DNA of 64,000 nt from Limnohabitans parvus II-B4 (GCF_003063455.1 NZ_NESN01000002.1:682001-746000); one strand, 5' to 3'; counted from the stretch's first letter, positions 27,883 to 37,292 are shown. Notes: generated by a model not told the origin, from the sequence alone. Numbers and translations: made by a program.

Positions 27883-29565
27883 ATGAACTTGAATCCCGTT
27901 TGGCTGAACAGTTACCCTGAAGGCGTTCCAGCAGACATCGATCCCACCCAATACAGCTCTCTGGTGGGCTTGCTTGAAGAGAGTTTTTCCAAATACGCCA
28001 CCCGTTCTGCCTACAGTTTTTTGGGCAAGGACATCACTTACGCCCAGACCGACCGCGAAAGCCTGGCCATGGCGGCGTACCTACAATCTTTGGGTTTGAG
28101 CACTGGCGATCGCGTCGCGATCATGATGCCCAATGTGCCTCAGTACCCTGTGGCTGTGGCAGCCATCTTGCGTGCAGGCTTTGTGGTTGTGAATGTCAAC
28201 CCGCTGTACACCGCACGCGAACTCGAGCACCAACTCAAGGACTCAGGTGCCAAAGCGATTGTGATCATCGAGAACTTTGCCGCGACGCTTGAGAAATGCA
28301 TCGCGCAAACGCCTGTGCAACATGTTGTGTTGGCCTCCATGGGCGACCGGTTGGGTTGGCTCAAGGGCAGCTTGGTCAACTACGTGGTGCGCAACGTCAA
28401 GAAGATGGTGCCTGCCTTCAATTTGCCGCAGGCTGTCCGGTTCAACGATGCTTTGTCCAAAGGCCGGCAGCAGGCTTTTCGCAAGCCCGAACTCTCGGCC
28501 AATGACATCGCCGTACTCCAATACACCGGCGGCACCACCGGCGTGTCCAAAGGTGCGGTGCTGCTGCACCGCAACCTGATTGCCAATGTGCTGCAATCCG
28601 AGGCCTGGAACGAACCGGTGATGAAACGCATCCCTGCAGGTGAGCAGCCCACCTCCGTGTGCGCTTTGCCGCTGTACCACATCTTCGCGTTCACAGTGAA
28701 CATGATGCTGTCCATGCGTTCGGGCGGAAAGACCATCCTGATCCCCAACCCGCGTGACTTGCCTGCGGTGCTCAAGGAGTTGTCCAAGCACACGTTTCAC
28801 AGCTTTCCGGCGGTCAACACCTTGTTCAACGGTTTGGCCAACCACCCTGATTTCAACACTGTCAACTGGTCCAACCTCAAGGTGTCCCTGGGCGGGGGCA
28901 TGGCGGTGACGCCCAACGTGGCCAAGCTCTGGCTCGAGAAAACCGGTTGCCCGATTTGTGAGGGCTATGGCTTGTCTGAAACCAGCCCTTCCGCGAGCTG
29001 CAACCCGACCACCAGCACCGAGTTCACAGGCACCATCGGTGTGCCTTTGCCTGGCACCTGGATGAAGCTGCTCGATGACGAAGGCAACGAGGTGAGCGCG
29101 CCTGGCATGCCGGGCGAAATCGCCATCAAAGGCCCGCAGGTCATGGCGGGCTATTGGCAGCGCCCGGATGAAACCGCCAAGGTCATGACTACTGACGGCT
29201 ACTTCAAATCGGGCGATGTCGGCATCATGGATGCGCGTGGCTTCTTCAAAATTGTGGACCGCAAGAAAGACATGATTTTGGTCAGCGGCTTCAACGTCTA
29301 CCCTAATGAAGTGGAAGAGGTGGCATCTGCCTGCCCTGGCGTGTTGGAGTGTGCCGCGATTGGTGTGCCCGACGAAAAAACCGGGGAGGCGGTGAAATTG
29401 GTGGTGGTCAAGAAAGACCCGGCGCTGACCGAGGCGCAGATCATGGCCTATTGCCGCGAAAACATGACCGGCTACAAGCAACCCCGTGTGATCGAGTTCC
29501 GCGATGAGTTGCCCAAAACCCCGGTGGGCAAAATTTTGCGACGCGAGTTGCGCAACAAAACCTGA
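27883..29565 (+). CDS. fadD: Long-chain fatty acid–CoA ligase
   Basis: 560 residues of the ANL family, close to E. coli FadD in layout: PVWLNSYPEGVPADID at the N-terminus, the AMP motif YTGGTTGVSKG at 214-224, EGYGLSETSPSASCNP, the FadD signature region GYFKSGDVG…IVDRKKDMILVSGFNVYPNEVE, and the catalytic Lys in PKTPVGKILRREL. It activates imported fatty acids at the inner membrane for beta-oxidation or lipid recycling. CAGGAGA precedes the ATG. A terminator follows at 29607. It differs clearly from the DmdB-like ligase at 4800-6422. Confidence 0.94.
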   Translation: MNLNPVWLNSYPEGVPADIDPTQYSSLVGLLEESFSKYATRSAYSFLGKDITYAQTDRESLAMAAYLQSLGLSTGDRVAIMMPNVPQYPVAVAAILRAGFVVVNVNPLYTARELEHQLKDSGAKAIVIIENFAATLEKCIAQTPVQHVVLASMGDRLGWLKGSLVNYVVRNVKKMVPAFNLPQAVRFNDALSKGRQQAFRKPELSANDIAVLQYTGGTTGVSKGAVLLHRNLIANVLQSEAWNEPVMKRIPAGEQPTSVCALPLYHIFAFTVNMMLSMRSGGKTILIPNPRDLPAVLKELSKHTFHSFPAVNTLFNGLANHPDFNTVNWSNLKVSLGGGMAVTPNVAKLWLEKTGCPICEGYGLSETSPSASCNPTTSTEFTGTIGVPLPGTWMKLLDDEGNEVSAPGMPGEIAIKGPQVMAGYWQRPDETAKVMTTDGYFKSGDVGIMDARGFFKIVDRKKDMILVSGFNVYPNEVEEVASACPGVLECAAIGVPDEKTGEAVKLVVVKKDPALTEAQIMAYCRENMTGYKQPRVIEFRDELPKTPVGKILRRELRNKT

Positions 29566-29606
29566 GTCGGTTGCCCGGCCTCATTGGGGCCTGCCCGATA
29601 CACTTC

Positions 29607-29632
29607 AAAGCGGCCCTCGTGGCCGCTTTTTC
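29607..29632 (+). terminator. Rho-independent terminator after fadD
   Basis: AAAGCGGCC at 29607-29615 and GGCCGCTTT at 29621-29629 form a strong stem with a 5-base loop ending in a T-run. It lies about 40 bases after the fadD stop and just before mtnN. Confidence 0.88.
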
Positions 29633-29655
29633 AATCCAGTTTCGAAGGAAACCCT

Positions 29656-30417
29656 ATGGCGGTGATCGGCATCATGAGTGCCATGCACGAAGAATTGTCC
29701 GCTGTGTTGGCGCAGATGTCGGACGAGCAATGTGTGTCGGTGGCCGGGCGTGACTTTTGGCTGGGACATTGGCATGGGCATGCTGTGGTGGCGGTGCTCT
29801 CGCGCATTGGCAAAGTGTCGGCCGCCACCACCGCCACGGTCTTGCTGGAGCGGTTTCATGTGGACACCCTGGTTTTTACCGGCGTGGCCGGTGGCCTGGG
29901 GTCGGGTGTGCGTGTGGGCGATGTGGTGGTGGCGACCGGGCTGGTGCAGCACGACATGGACGCATCTCCGCTGTTTCCCCGTCACGAAGTGCCCTTGTAT
30001 GGCCGAGCCCGTTTTGAGACCGATATGGGCTTGGTGGCCCAGCTGGCCTCGGCCACTCGGCAAGTGCTGGGCGATGCCCGGCGGCATTTGGGCACGGAGA
30101 CATTCACCCAATTTGAATTGAGCCAAGCACAAATGCACCTGGGCTTGGTGATCAGTGGCGACCGTTTTGTGGCCACATCCATGGAAAGTCGGGCCTTGAG
30201 CCAAGCCTTGCCCGATGCTTTGGCTGTTGAGATGGAGGGTGCTGCGGTGGCGCAGGTCTGCCATGACTATCAGGTGCCTTTTGCAGCGGTTCGCACGATT
30301 TCAGACCGTGCCGATGACGAAGCCCATACCGACTTCAGCCGCTTTATCCGCGAAGTTGCCAGCCGTTACAGCTTGGCGATTTTGTCGCAATGGTTGACCA
30401 GCCGTCAGCCGGTCTGA
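29656..30417 (+). CDS. mtnN: 5'-methylthioadenosine/S-adenosylhomocysteine nucleosidase
   Basis: 253 residues from the ATG at 29656, which has GAAGGA upstream and the family start MAVIGIMSAMHEEL (the catalytic-acid Glu is in this block). FTGVAGGL is the phosphate/ribose loop, SGDRFVA the base site, VEMEGAAVAQVC the ribose-binding Glu region, and TISDRADDEA contains the catalytic Asp. It removes adenine from MTA and SAH and so recycles SAM by-products. The terminator of fadD separates it from that gene. It converges with corA. Confidence 0.92.
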   Translation: MAVIGIMSAMHEELSAVLAQMSDEQCVSVAGRDFWLGHWHGHAVVAVLSRIGKVSAATTATVLLERFHVDTLVFTGVAGGLGSGVRVGDVVVATGLVQHDMDASPLFPRHEVPLYGRARFETDMGLVAQLASATRQVLGDARRHLGTETFTQFELSQAQMHLGLVISGDRFVATSMESRALSQALPDALAVEMEGAAVAQVCHDYQVPFAAVRTISDRADDEAHTDFSRFIREVASRYSLAILSQWLTSRQPV

Positions 30418-30424
30418 GCGGGTT

Positions 30425-31411
30425 TTATTTGAGCCAGCCGCGCCGACGGAAATACCACATGGGCACCACAGCGCTTGCGGCCATCAATGCGAGTGCATAG
30501 GGGTAGCCCCATTTTTGCGACAGCTCGGGCATGTACTGGAAGTTCATGCCGTACAGGCTGGCGATCAAGGTGGGTGGCAGCAGGGCGACACTGGCCACCG
30601 AGAAGATCTTGATGATCTTGTTCTGGTTGATGTTGATGAAACCCACAGTGGCGTCCATCAAGAAGTTGATTTTGTCGAATAAAAAAGCCGTGTGCGAGTC
30701 GAGCGAGTCGATGTCGCGCAGGATTTGGCGGGCTTCTTCAAACTGCTCGGCATTGAGCATTTTGGAGCGCATCATGAAGCTCACCGCGCGGCGGGTGTCC
30801 ATCACGTTGCGTCGGATGCGCCCGTTCAGGTCTTCCTGGCGGGCGATGGCGCCCAGCACTTCACCGGCCATGGCGTCGGTCACGTCACCCGACAGCACTT
30901 TTTTACCCGCAGTTTCGAGCTTGTCGTAAATGCCTTCGAGCGTGTCGGCCGAGTACTCGGCATCGGCGTCAAACAGCTTGAGCAGCACTTCCTTGGCGTC
31001 TTCGATCAGGCCCGGTGCGCGGCGGGCGCGCATGCGCAGCAGGCGAAACACCGGCACGTCTTCGTCGTGGATGGAAAACAGCACGCCCTGACTTTTCAGG
31101 TTGGGGTTGTGCTGGTTGAGGATGAAGGCGCAGCGCACGGTGCGCGGCTCGTCTTCGTCAGCGATCAAGAAGTCGGAGCGGATGTGCAGCTCGCCGTTGT
31201 CTTCTTCGTAAAAGCGTGCGGATTCTTCGATGTCCTCGTCCATCGCGTCTTCCGGGATGGACAGGCCAAAATATTGTTTGATCCAGCGTTTTTCTTCCAG
31301 CGTAGGCGACTCCAAGTCGACCCAGATGGGCTGGAAACGGGAGAGTTCTTCCAGCGACTCGATCTCTTCCTGAAAGAGACGACCGTTGGCGAGAGTGAAG
31401 ATGTTGAGCAT
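30425..31411 (-). CDS. corA: CorA-family magnesium/divalent metal transporter
   Basis: 328 residues: a large N-terminal cytoplasmic funnel domain rich in acidic residues, then two C-terminal membrane helices. The signature YGMNFQYMPEL between the helices carries the GMN selectivity filter and the MPEL loop. It imports Mg2+ (sometimes Co2+ or Ni2+) as a pentamer. The leader region upstream (31412-31565) contains a large inverted repeat described separately. The neighbour mtnN converges and a patatin gene lies upstream on the same strand. Confidence 0.94.
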   Translation of the reverse strand: MLNIFTLANGRLFQEEIESLEELSRFQPIWVDLESPTLEEKRWIKQYFGLSIPEDAMDEDIEESARFYEEDNGELHIRSDFLIADEDEPRTVRCAFILNQHNPNLKSQGVLFSIHDEDVPVFRLLRMRARRAPGLIEDAKEVLLKLFDADAEYSADTLEGIYDKLETAGKKVLSGDVTDAMAGEVLGAIARQEDLNGRIRRNVMDTRRAVSFMMRSKMLNAEQFEEARQILRDIDSLDSHTAFLFDKINFLMDATVGFININQNKIIKIFSVASVALLPPTLIASLYGMNFQYMPELSQKWGYPYALALMAASAVVPMWYFRRRGWLK

Positions 31412-31470
31412 GGCGAATCCGAAAAATGGCCAGTTGCCAAAAGTTCAATGGGGCGGCGAAGTGTTTTTGC

Positions 31471-31513
31471 AGCTTTCGAACGATGGGCCAGTTGCTCAGC
31501 GCGTTCGAAAGCT
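31471..31513. promoter_or_regulatory. 12-bp perfect inverted repeat upstream of corA
   Basis: AGCTTTCGAACG (31471-31482) and CGTTCGAAAGCT (31502-31513) are perfect reverse complements around a 19-base spacer, in the gap between the patatin stop and the corA start. If transcribed toward corA it would form a stable leader stem about 60 bases before the ATG. Neither side has a T-run, so it is not a standard terminator. Confidence 0.7.
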
Positions 31514-31565
31514 ACCGACTCGGGGTAGTTTCCACGGCAGTGTGTCTCCAGAATGAATCGGCGGA

Positions 31566-32783
31566 TTATCGCACCGGATGGCTGGGCTGGGGACTCAAAA
31601 AAGCCAGGATTTCATCGGCTCTGGCCTGCACGTCCGCTTGGCCGAGTGCCATCAAGGCCTGGACAAAGCCGGGTTCAAACAACAAATAACTGGCCAAAGC
31701 GGCACCGCTGCCTCGCAGGGCACCCAAGCCCTCCAGCACCCGGATGATCGGTTTGGGCAAGGCGTGGGCATGTTCTTGTGCCAGCGCATCCAGCGAAGCG
31801 CTGGGCTGCAGCGCCAAAACCTGAACCGACCGGAAGGGCAATTCGGCGCGAACGCTGTCGGGCAGCATGCTCAGTGATTGGTTGACGCGGTTGATTTGCG
31901 CCACATCGGCATCCAGCGTGTCGTGGAAAACACTGGCCATGGCGTGTCCCGCGATGGTGCCCAGCGAGGGTCGTCCGTTGGACGGCATGGGCGAGCCGAG
32001 ACCCGCCCGCTGGGGCTGCCCCACGCCAATGGCCACTATCCGGTCTGCGCCCAGGTGCACGGCAGATGACAAAGGCGAAAGCTGCCGCATCGAGCCATCC
32101 CCAAAAAATTCCATCCCACCATCCACCCACAGCGGCGTGGATGGAAAAATGAAGGGGATGGCGCTGGAGGCCATCAAGTGCTCAATGGTGATCGGTTGTT
32201 GTTCTGCTCGCCTGCCGGGACGGCTCCAGGGTATGGGCTGGCCGTCACGGGTTTGGCAAAAAGTCCAGTGGGCCCCGCTGGAATAACTGGAGGCCGTGAC
32301 GGCCAGCGCCTGCAACACCCCGTGTTGCAGGGCTGTATCGATGCGCTCCAGCGCAATCGCACCGTGCAAGGTGTTGACCAAGGCCAGACTGTCCATGAGT
32401 GCGGCAGATTGCCGGGCTGACAGCACCAGTCCAAGGGCCGTGGCCCATCGGCTGAGTTTGGCCAAGGGGGTTGGGGGCAGCTGGTAGACCGCCTCTGAGC
32501 GCAGCTCACCCCAAAATCGGGCCAGGTCATCCAGGCCGCGCAGACCCTCCATGGCCTTGCTGGCCAGGAATGTGGCGTTCAAGGCTCCTGCCGAAGTGCC
32601 CGCCAGGATTTGAAAGGGGAAGGGTTTGTCTGCGTTCGCCCCCCGGTTTCCCAATAATTTGCCGATGGCCTGCAGCGCGCCAGCTTGGTAGGCGGTGCGT
32701 GCACCACCCCCCATCAGCACCAGGCCATGGACCGGGCGGGCGTTTGTCGCGTGAAGCGTCGGCGTCAGGCTGTCGATGTGCAT
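31566..32783 (-). CDS. Patatin-like phospholipase
   Basis: 405 residues of the patatin/RssA type. GLVLMGGGARTAYQAGAL supplies the oxyanion glycine loop, ILAGTSAGALNATFLA the nucleophile elbow with Ser64, and WVDGGMEFFGDGSMRQ the catalytic Asp of the Ser-Asp dyad. These enzymes hydrolyse acyl esters of membrane lipids. There is no signal peptide, so it is cytoplasmic or peripheral. It diverges from an MFS carrier gene with only about 55 bases between starts. Confidence 0.9.
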   Translation of the reverse strand: MHIDSLTPTLHATNARPVHGLVLMGGGARTAYQAGALQAIGKLLGNRGANADKPFPFQILAGTSAGALNATFLASKAMEGLRGLDDLARFWGELRSEAVYQLPPTPLAKLSRWATALGLVLSARQSAALMDSLALVNTLHGAIALERIDTALQHGVLQALAVTASSYSSGAHWTFCQTRDGQPIPWSRPGRRAEQQPITIEHLMASSAIPFIFPSTPLWVDGGMEFFGDGSMRQLSPLSSAVHLGADRIVAIGVGQPQRAGLGSPMPSNGRPSLGTIAGHAMASVFHDTLDADVAQINRVNQSLSMLPDSVRAELPFRSVQVLALQPSASLDALAQEHAHALPKPIIRVLEGLGALRGSGAALASYLLFEPGFVQALMALGQADVQARADEILAFLSPQPSHPVR

Positions 32784-32838
32784 GGGCAGGGGTTGTGACG
32801 CGGGGTGTTAGATTCAGTCAATTCACTTGCATTGTTCC

Positions 32839-34059
32839 ATGACACCTCATCTGACCCCACGGCGAGAGCGCTGGCTCCTCTTCACGCTGGCTGGCATCCA
32901 GTTCACCCACATTCTGGACTTCATGATCATGATGCCGCTGGGGCCGCAGTTCACGGCCCTGTTTGGCATCAGCAATGCGCAGTTCGGCTTGCTGGTTTCC
33001 GCTTACACCTTGTCTGCTGGCCTGTCCGGCCTGATGGCGGCCACCTACATCGACCGTTTCAGCCGCAAACGCTTGCTGCTCGTGATGTACATCTTGTTTG
33101 GATTGGCCACACTGGCTTGTGGTCTGGCACCCGACTATGTCTGGTTGATGGTGGCGCGCGTGGCCGCAGGCTTGTTTGGTGGCGTTTTGTCGGCCTTGTC
33201 CCAGACCATCGTGGCCGATGTGGTCCCGTTCGAGCGCCGGGGTCGGGCCATGAGCGTGGTGATGACCTCGTTTTCCGTGTCCACGGTGGCGGGCGTGCCC
33301 TTGGGGCTGTTTCTGGCGGCGCATTTGAGCTGGCATGCGCCTTTCTTTGGCATTGCCGTGCTGGTGGGCTTGCTCTCGCTCGGTGCTTGGCAAACCTTAC
33401 CCCGTCTGGACGCCCACCTGCACCATCCCGAAAGGGTCAGCGTGTGGCGCGGTATTGGTCAGGTGCTGGCCGAGGCCAATCACCTCAAGGCCTTCGGGGT
33501 GTCGGGCCTGATGATGTTCGCGGCGTTCACTGTCATTCCATACATCACCATTTATCTGCAGTCCAACTCTGGCATGCAAGCGGCGCAAGTGCCTTGGATC
33601 TACCTGTGCGGTGGCGTGGCCACTTTGCTCAGTGCGCGCTATTTTGGCCGCCTGACGGATCGGGTGGGCAAGGTCAAGATGTTTCAACGCTTGGCTTTGG
33701 CGGTGACCGTGCCCTTGATGGCCACCACGCTTTCGCAAGGCCTTCCCTTGTGGGGCTTGCTGGCCATATCGACCCTGTTCTTTACCGTCATGAGCGGGCG
33801 CATGATTCCCGGCATGGCGATGATTTCATCGGCTGTCGAGCCGCGTTTGCGCGGCACGTTCATGACCCTCAACTCGGCGGTGCAGTCGGCGTCCATGGGC
33901 TTGGCGGCTTTGGTGGCGGGCCTCATCATTGGGCGAGATGCCCAAGGGCAGCTCACCTTGTATTGGGTGGCGGGTTTGTTGGGGGTGGCGGCCAGTTTGC
34001 TCAGTGCCTGGCTGGCAGGGCATTTGCGTTTGCATGGTGCGCCAGCCTACGTTGCTTGA
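32839..34059 (+). CDS. Major facilitator superfamily transporter
   Basis: About 406 residues, 12 membrane helices. The start ATG at 32839 (MTPHLTPRRERWLLFTLAG) is preferred over an in-frame TTG at 32827. FTHILDFMIMMPLGP, motif A-like YIDRFSRKRLLLV and motif C-like regions match the AraJ/sugar-efflux and drug-efflux group. In Burkholderiales the position before hpf is commonly filled by rpoN; here this carrier gene takes it. The substrate is unknown. Confidence 0.86.
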   Translation: MTPHLTPRRERWLLFTLAGIQFTHILDFMIMMPLGPQFTALFGISNAQFGLLVSAYTLSAGLSGLMAATYIDRFSRKRLLLVMYILFGLATLACGLAPDYVWLMVARVAAGLFGGVLSALSQTIVADVVPFERRGRAMSVVMTSFSVSTVAGVPLGLFLAAHLSWHAPFFGIAVLVGLLSLGAWQTLPRLDAHLHHPERVSVWRGIGQVLAEANHLKAFGVSGLMMFAAFTVIPYITIYLQSNSGMQAAQVPWIYLCGGVATLLSARYFGRLTDRVGKVKMFQRLALAVTVPLMATTLSQGLPLWGLLAISTLFFTVMSGRMIPGMAMISSAVEPRLRGTFMTLNSAVQSASMGLAALVAGLIIGRDAQGQLTLYWVAGLLGVAASLLSAWLAGHLRLHGAPAYVA

Positions 34060-34282
34060 CGCAAGCATCGGAGGCATAAAACAGGAGGGCTTGCTTTGAG
34101 CTCCACTCCAAGTCAGACGATAGCACCGAAAAGCCTGTTTGGGTGCAATGGCCCGGGCCTCCGGGGGTTTACCTTGAGTTGCCTTGCTTTTCAATAAGGG
34201 GCGGCGCATAGTGGGGCTGAATCACCTGAACAGGTGGTTTCGGAGCCCCGCTTCGGCGGGGCTTTTTCTACCCTGAATCTAT
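34060..34282 (+). other. Leader region upstream of hpf with two hairpins
   Basis: A gap of over 220 bases before hpf. It contains CACCTG-AA-CAGGTG (34223-34236) and, seven bases on, the terminator at 34243-34267. The structured 3' half could be the end of a small RNA or an attenuator in the hpf leader. No open frame of convincing length is present. Confidence 0.4.
34243..34267 (+). terminator. Strong Rho-independent terminator just before hpf
   Basis: GAGCCCCGC-TTCG-GCGGGGCTT with a T-run; the stable UUCG tetraloop makes it a textbook terminator. It ends only 28 bases before the hpf start and over 180 bases after the MFS stop. Confidence 0.9.
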
Positions 34283-34295
34283 GGAGGCGACGACT

Positions 34296-34625
34296 ATGAA
34301 TTTAACCATCAGCGGGCACCATCTGGAAGTGACCCCGGCCTTGCGCCAGTACGTCACAGGGAAGCTCGACCGCATCACCCGGCATTTCGATCAGGTGGTC
34401 GACGTCAAAGTGCTGCTGACCGTCGAGAAGCAGAAAGAAAAGGAAAAGCGCCAGCGCGCTGAATGCAACATCCACGTGAAAGGCAATGACCTCTTTGCAG
34501 AAAGCGCCCACGAAGATTTGTACGCCGCCGTCGATGAACTGGTGGACAAACTGGACCGCCAAGTGGTCAAACACAAAGACCGCATCACCGACCACCACCA
34601 CAGCGCGCCCAAGCGCATGATGTGA
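34296..34625 (+). CDS. hpf: Ribosome hibernation promoting factor, short form
   Basis: 109 residues. An ATG at 34281 is in frame but overlaps the ribosome site GGAGG (34283-34287), which is correctly spaced for the ATG at 34296, so [14 protein letters not shown] is the start. The sequence has the HPF/YfiA core ([53 protein letters not shown]). It binds the 30S decoding region and favours 100S dimers in stationary phase. The short form lacks the C-terminal extension. ptsN and hprK follow, as in other proteobacteria. Confidence 0.93.
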   Translation: MNLTISGHHLEVTPALRQYVTGKLDRITRHFDQVVDVKVLLTVEKQKEKEKRQRAECNIHVKGNDLFAESAHEDLYAAVDELVDKLDRQVVKHKDRITDHHHSAPKRMM

Positions 34626-34648
34626 TGGGGTTTCAACCGATCTGACTC

Positions 34649-34672
34649 AAGGCCGCCAAGAGCGGCCTTTTT
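34649..34672 (+). terminator. Rho-independent terminator after hpf
   Basis: AAGGCCGC (34649-34656) and GCGGCCTT (34662-34669) with a 5-base loop and T-run. It separates hpf from ptsN, implying that ptsN has its own promoter. Confidence 0.88.
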
Positions 34673-34789
34673 CATGCATAAACGCGGCTGTAGGCTTGGC
34701 GTGGTGGCTGCGCATGCCCCCTTGGGCCTGTGGGCAGATACAACTTGCAAGCTTTGTGCCCCGGACGGGTGCATAATCCGGCCTCGACC

Positions 34790-35257
34790 ATGAATCGCCT
34801 CTCATCCATATTGCCTGTTGCCCAAGTTCTTGTGGGGGTGGAAGCCACCAGCAAGAAACGTGCATTTGAAGAAGCCGGACTTCTCTTTGAGAACCTGCAC
34901 GGCCTCTCCCGTGCGTTGGTCACTGACAGCTTGTTCGCCCGGGAGCGTCTCGGCTCGACAGGTCTGGGTCATGGTGTGGCCATTCCGCATGGTCGCATCA
35001 AGGGTCTGAAGGCACCGATGGCGGCTGTTTTTCAGTTGGCTCAGCCGATTGGTTTTGACGCCCCCGATGAGCAACCCGTCAACCTGCTGATTTTCTTGCT
35101 GGTCCCCGAGGCAGCCACCCAAAAACACCTGGAGATCCTGTCCGAGATCGCCGAGTTGCTGAGTGATTCTGCGCTGCGTGAGCGCATCAAGGGCAGCACG
35201 GTTCAAGGTGATTTGCATCAATTGATTGCCCAATGGCAGTCGGCTCAAACCGTCTGA
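34790..35257 (+). CDS. ptsN: PTS nitrogen-regulatory EIIA component
   Basis: 155 residues from the ATG at 34790 ([15 protein letters not shown]). The EIIA-Ntr fold contains [16 protein letters not shown], with the phospho-acceptor His67 in IPHGR, and a C-terminal [26 protein letters not shown]. It accepts phosphate from NPr and tunes potassium and nitrogen/carbon physiology; a Kup potassium carrier is encoded about 12 kb downstream. hprK begins 25 bases after the stop. Confidence 0.93.
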   Translation: MNRLSSILPVAQVLVGVEATSKKRAFEEAGLLFENLHGLSRALVTDSLFARERLGSTGLGHGVAIPHGRIKGLKAPMAAVFQLAQPIGFDAPDEQPVNLLIFLLVPEAATQKHLEILSEIAELLSDSALRERIKGSTVQGDLHQLIAQWQSAQTV

Positions 35258-35282
35258 GCTGGCGAAGGCCAGGGCTTTTGCG

Positions 35283-36224
35283 ATGAAACCTTCCGTCATC
35301 AGCGCCGATGTCCTGTTTGAGGACCACCGTGGCAAACTGAAATGGCAGTGGGTTGCAGGTTTGGGCGCTTCAGAGCGGCGGTTTGACGAAGTGGCCGTGC
35401 GCGAAGCCCGATCGGGTGCCGATTTGGTGGGTTACCTGAACTACATCCACCCTTACCGGGTGCAAATTCTGGGGCCGCGTGAAGTGGCCTACCTGAGCAA
35501 TGCCACGCCTGAAGACTGCGCACGCAGAATCGCACGCATTGTCACGCTGGAGCCGCCTGTGCTGGTGTTGGCCGATGGCCAGGTGGCGCCCGACGCGCTG
35601 CTGTCGATGTGCGAGCGGGCCCAAATTCCGATGTTCTCGACAGACCAGTCGTCGGCGTTCGTCATCGATGTGCTGCGTGCGTATTTGTCCAAGCATTTTG
35701 CCGACCGCAGCACCATGCACGGCGTGTTCATGGACATTTTGGGCATGGGCGTGTTGATCACGGGAGAGTCGGGGCTTGGCAAGAGCGAACTGGGCCTGGA
35801 GTTGATTTCACGCGGCAACGGTTTGGTGGCCGATGATGCGGTCGATTTGTACCGCATCAACCAAACCACCATCGAGGCGCGTTGCCCCGATTTGTTGCAA
35901 AACCTGCTTGAAGTGCGTGGCATCGGCTTGCTCGACATCCGGGCCATCTTTGGTGAAACCGCGGTGCGCCGCAAGATGCGCCTGAAGCTCATTGTTCACC
36001 TGGTGCGCCGCGAGACGCTGGAGCGCGATTACGAGCGCTTGCCCTCAGAGCCTCTGGTGCAAGATGTGTTGGGTATCCCCGTGCGCAAAGTCGTGATTCA
36101 GGTGGTGGCGGGTCGCAACATCGCCGTGCTGGTCGAGGCCGCTGTGCGCAACACCATTTTGCAAATGCGCGGCATTGACACCTACCAGGACTTCATTGAG
36201 CGCCAGCGGCGGGCGATGGAGTAG
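35283..36224 (+). CDS. hprK: HPr kinase/phosphorylase
   Basis: 313 residues. The Walker A motif GESGLGKS is at 161-168, preceded by [17 protein letters not shown] with the catalytic His146, and followed by the family signature [17 protein letters not shown] and the C-terminal HprK block [21 protein letters not shown]. It phosphorylates and dephosphorylates a serine of HPr, linking carbon status to EIIA-Ntr signalling. The start is the ATG at 35283; upstream in-frame codons overlap ptsN. It converges with fur. Confidence 0.95.
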   Translation: MKPSVISADVLFEDHRGKLKWQWVAGLGASERRFDEVAVREARSGADLVGYLNYIHPYRVQILGPREVAYLSNATPEDCARRIARIVTLEPPVLVLADGQVAPDALLSMCERAQIPMFSTDQSSAFVIDVLRAYLSKHFADRSTMHGVFMDILGMGVLITGESGLGKSELGLELISRGNGLVADDAVDLYRINQTTIEARCPDLLQNLLEVRGIGLLDIRAIFGETAVRRKMRLKLIVHLVRRETLERDYERLPSEPLVQDVLGIPVRKVVIQVVAGRNIAVLVEAAVRNTILQMRGIDTYQDFIERQRRAME

Positions 36225-36239
36225 GCGCCTCGCTTCAGC

Positions 36240-36668
36240 TCAACCCTGACGGTGGGGGCATGGGTTTTGTGTGCAATGGGCATACAGGCTCAAGGCGTGG
36301 TCTGCGATCACAAAACCCTTGGCTTCGGCCACGGCTTGTTGCCGTGATTCGATTTCCGGGTCATAGAACTCTTCTACCCGACCGCAATCGAGGCAAACCA
36401 TGTGGTCATGGTGTTGCCCTTCGTTGAGTTCATAGACCGCTTTGCCGCTTTCAAAATGGTTGCGACTCAAGAGGCCGGCTTGTTCGAACTGGGTCAGTAC
36501 CCGGTACACCGTCGCCAGGCCGATGTCGATGTTTTCGCGCAGCAGGTGGCGAAAAACATCTTCGGCCGTCATGTGGCGTTGAGCGCCGCTCTGAAAAACC
36601 TCCAGAATTTTCAGCCGCGGCAGTGTGGCTTTCAGACCATTGTTTTTCAGTTCGTCGATTTGGGTCAT
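36240..36668 (-). CDS. fur: Ferric uptake regulator
   Basis: 142 residues. The N-terminal winged helix ([40 protein letters not shown]) is followed by the metal-binding dimerisation domain ([19 protein letters not shown]), with the HHDH and CxxC sites, and a C-terminal HCTQNPCPH. Fur with Fe2+ represses iron-uptake genes. It is divergent from bamE, an arrangement long known as fur–omlA. I could not recognise a convincing Fur box in the 84-base gap. Confidence 0.96.
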   Translation of the reverse strand: MTQIDELKNNGLKATLPRLKILEVFQSGAQRHMTAEDVFRHLLRENIDIGLATVYRVLTQFEQAGLLSRNHFESGKAVYELNEGQHHDHMVCLDCGRVEEFYDPEIESRQQAVAEAKGFVIADHALSLYAHCTQNPCPHRQG

Positions 36669-36752
36669 GTGAAGGGTATCTGGGTATGCAAAACCGGGTT
36701 GGACATGAAGCTGCCGCTACAATGACCCGATCATATCGGCCCGCCTTCAACC

Positions 36753-37292
36753 ATGACAGCTTTCCTGACTTTCCCCTTGACAGGCAACCGCCTGGCCATG
36801 CTCATTGTTTGCGCAAGTTTGGCGGGTTGCGGGAGCATGTCCAGCTTCACCAGCGACACCTTCAAGCCGTATGTGCCTGAGGTGGTGCAAGGCAACTTTG
36901 TGTCCAAAGAGCAGCGGCAGGCGATCAGCCTGGGTATGGCCCGCGCCCAAGTCAAAGACATTTTGGGCACCCCGCTGGTCACAAGCTTGTTTCATGCCGA
37001 CCGCTGGGATTACGCGTTCAGCATTCGCCGCCAAGGTGTGCCCCCCCAGAGTTTCCAGCTCACCGTGTTTTTTAAAGGCGATGTGGTGGCATCTGTTGAA
37101 GGCGGTGACTTGCCCAGCGAGTCCGAATTTGTCGAGCGCTTGGTGCAGCAGCGTCAGGCTGCGAGCGTGCCCAATTTGCAGGCCAGCGAAGAAGACCTGA
37201 AGAAGTTTCCGGTGCAAAAAGCGTCTGGCGATGCCCCAGTTTCTGCCCCGCTGCCCGCCAGTTATCCCCCTCTGGAGCCAACACCCCGTTAA
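36753..37292 (+). CDS. bamE: Outer-membrane assembly lipoprotein BamE (SmpA/OmlA)
   Basis: 179 residues with a lipoprotein signal (LAGC, Cys26) and the BamE fold: YVPEVVQGNFVSKEQRQAISLGMARAQVKDILGTPLV, then FHADRWDYAFSI. The C-terminal 50 residues are a Pro/Ala-rich extension beyond the usual domain. It is part of the BAM complex that folds outer-membrane beta-barrels. It is divergently transcribed from fur. An ATG at codon 16 is an alternative, but it would shorten the signal. Confidence 0.93.
   Translation: MTAFLTFPLTGNRLAMLIVCASLAGCGSMSSFTSDTFKPYVPEVVQGNFVSKEQRQAISLGMARAQVKDILGTPLVTSLFHADRWDYAFSIRRQGVPPQSFQLTVFFKGDVVASVEGGDLPSESEFVERLVQQRQAASVPNLQASEEDLKKFPVQKASGDAPVSAPLPASYPPLEPTPR

Noticed and set aside
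32827..34079. Alternative 424-codon frame overlapping the MFS carrier
   Set aside because: The other plus-strand frame has 12 proper membrane helices and MFS motifs; this one is a shifted shadow rich in Arg, His and Gly.
36669..36752. Fur box between fur and bamE
   Set aside because: No 19-bp palindrome close to the GATAATGAT-type consensus could be recognised in the gap.
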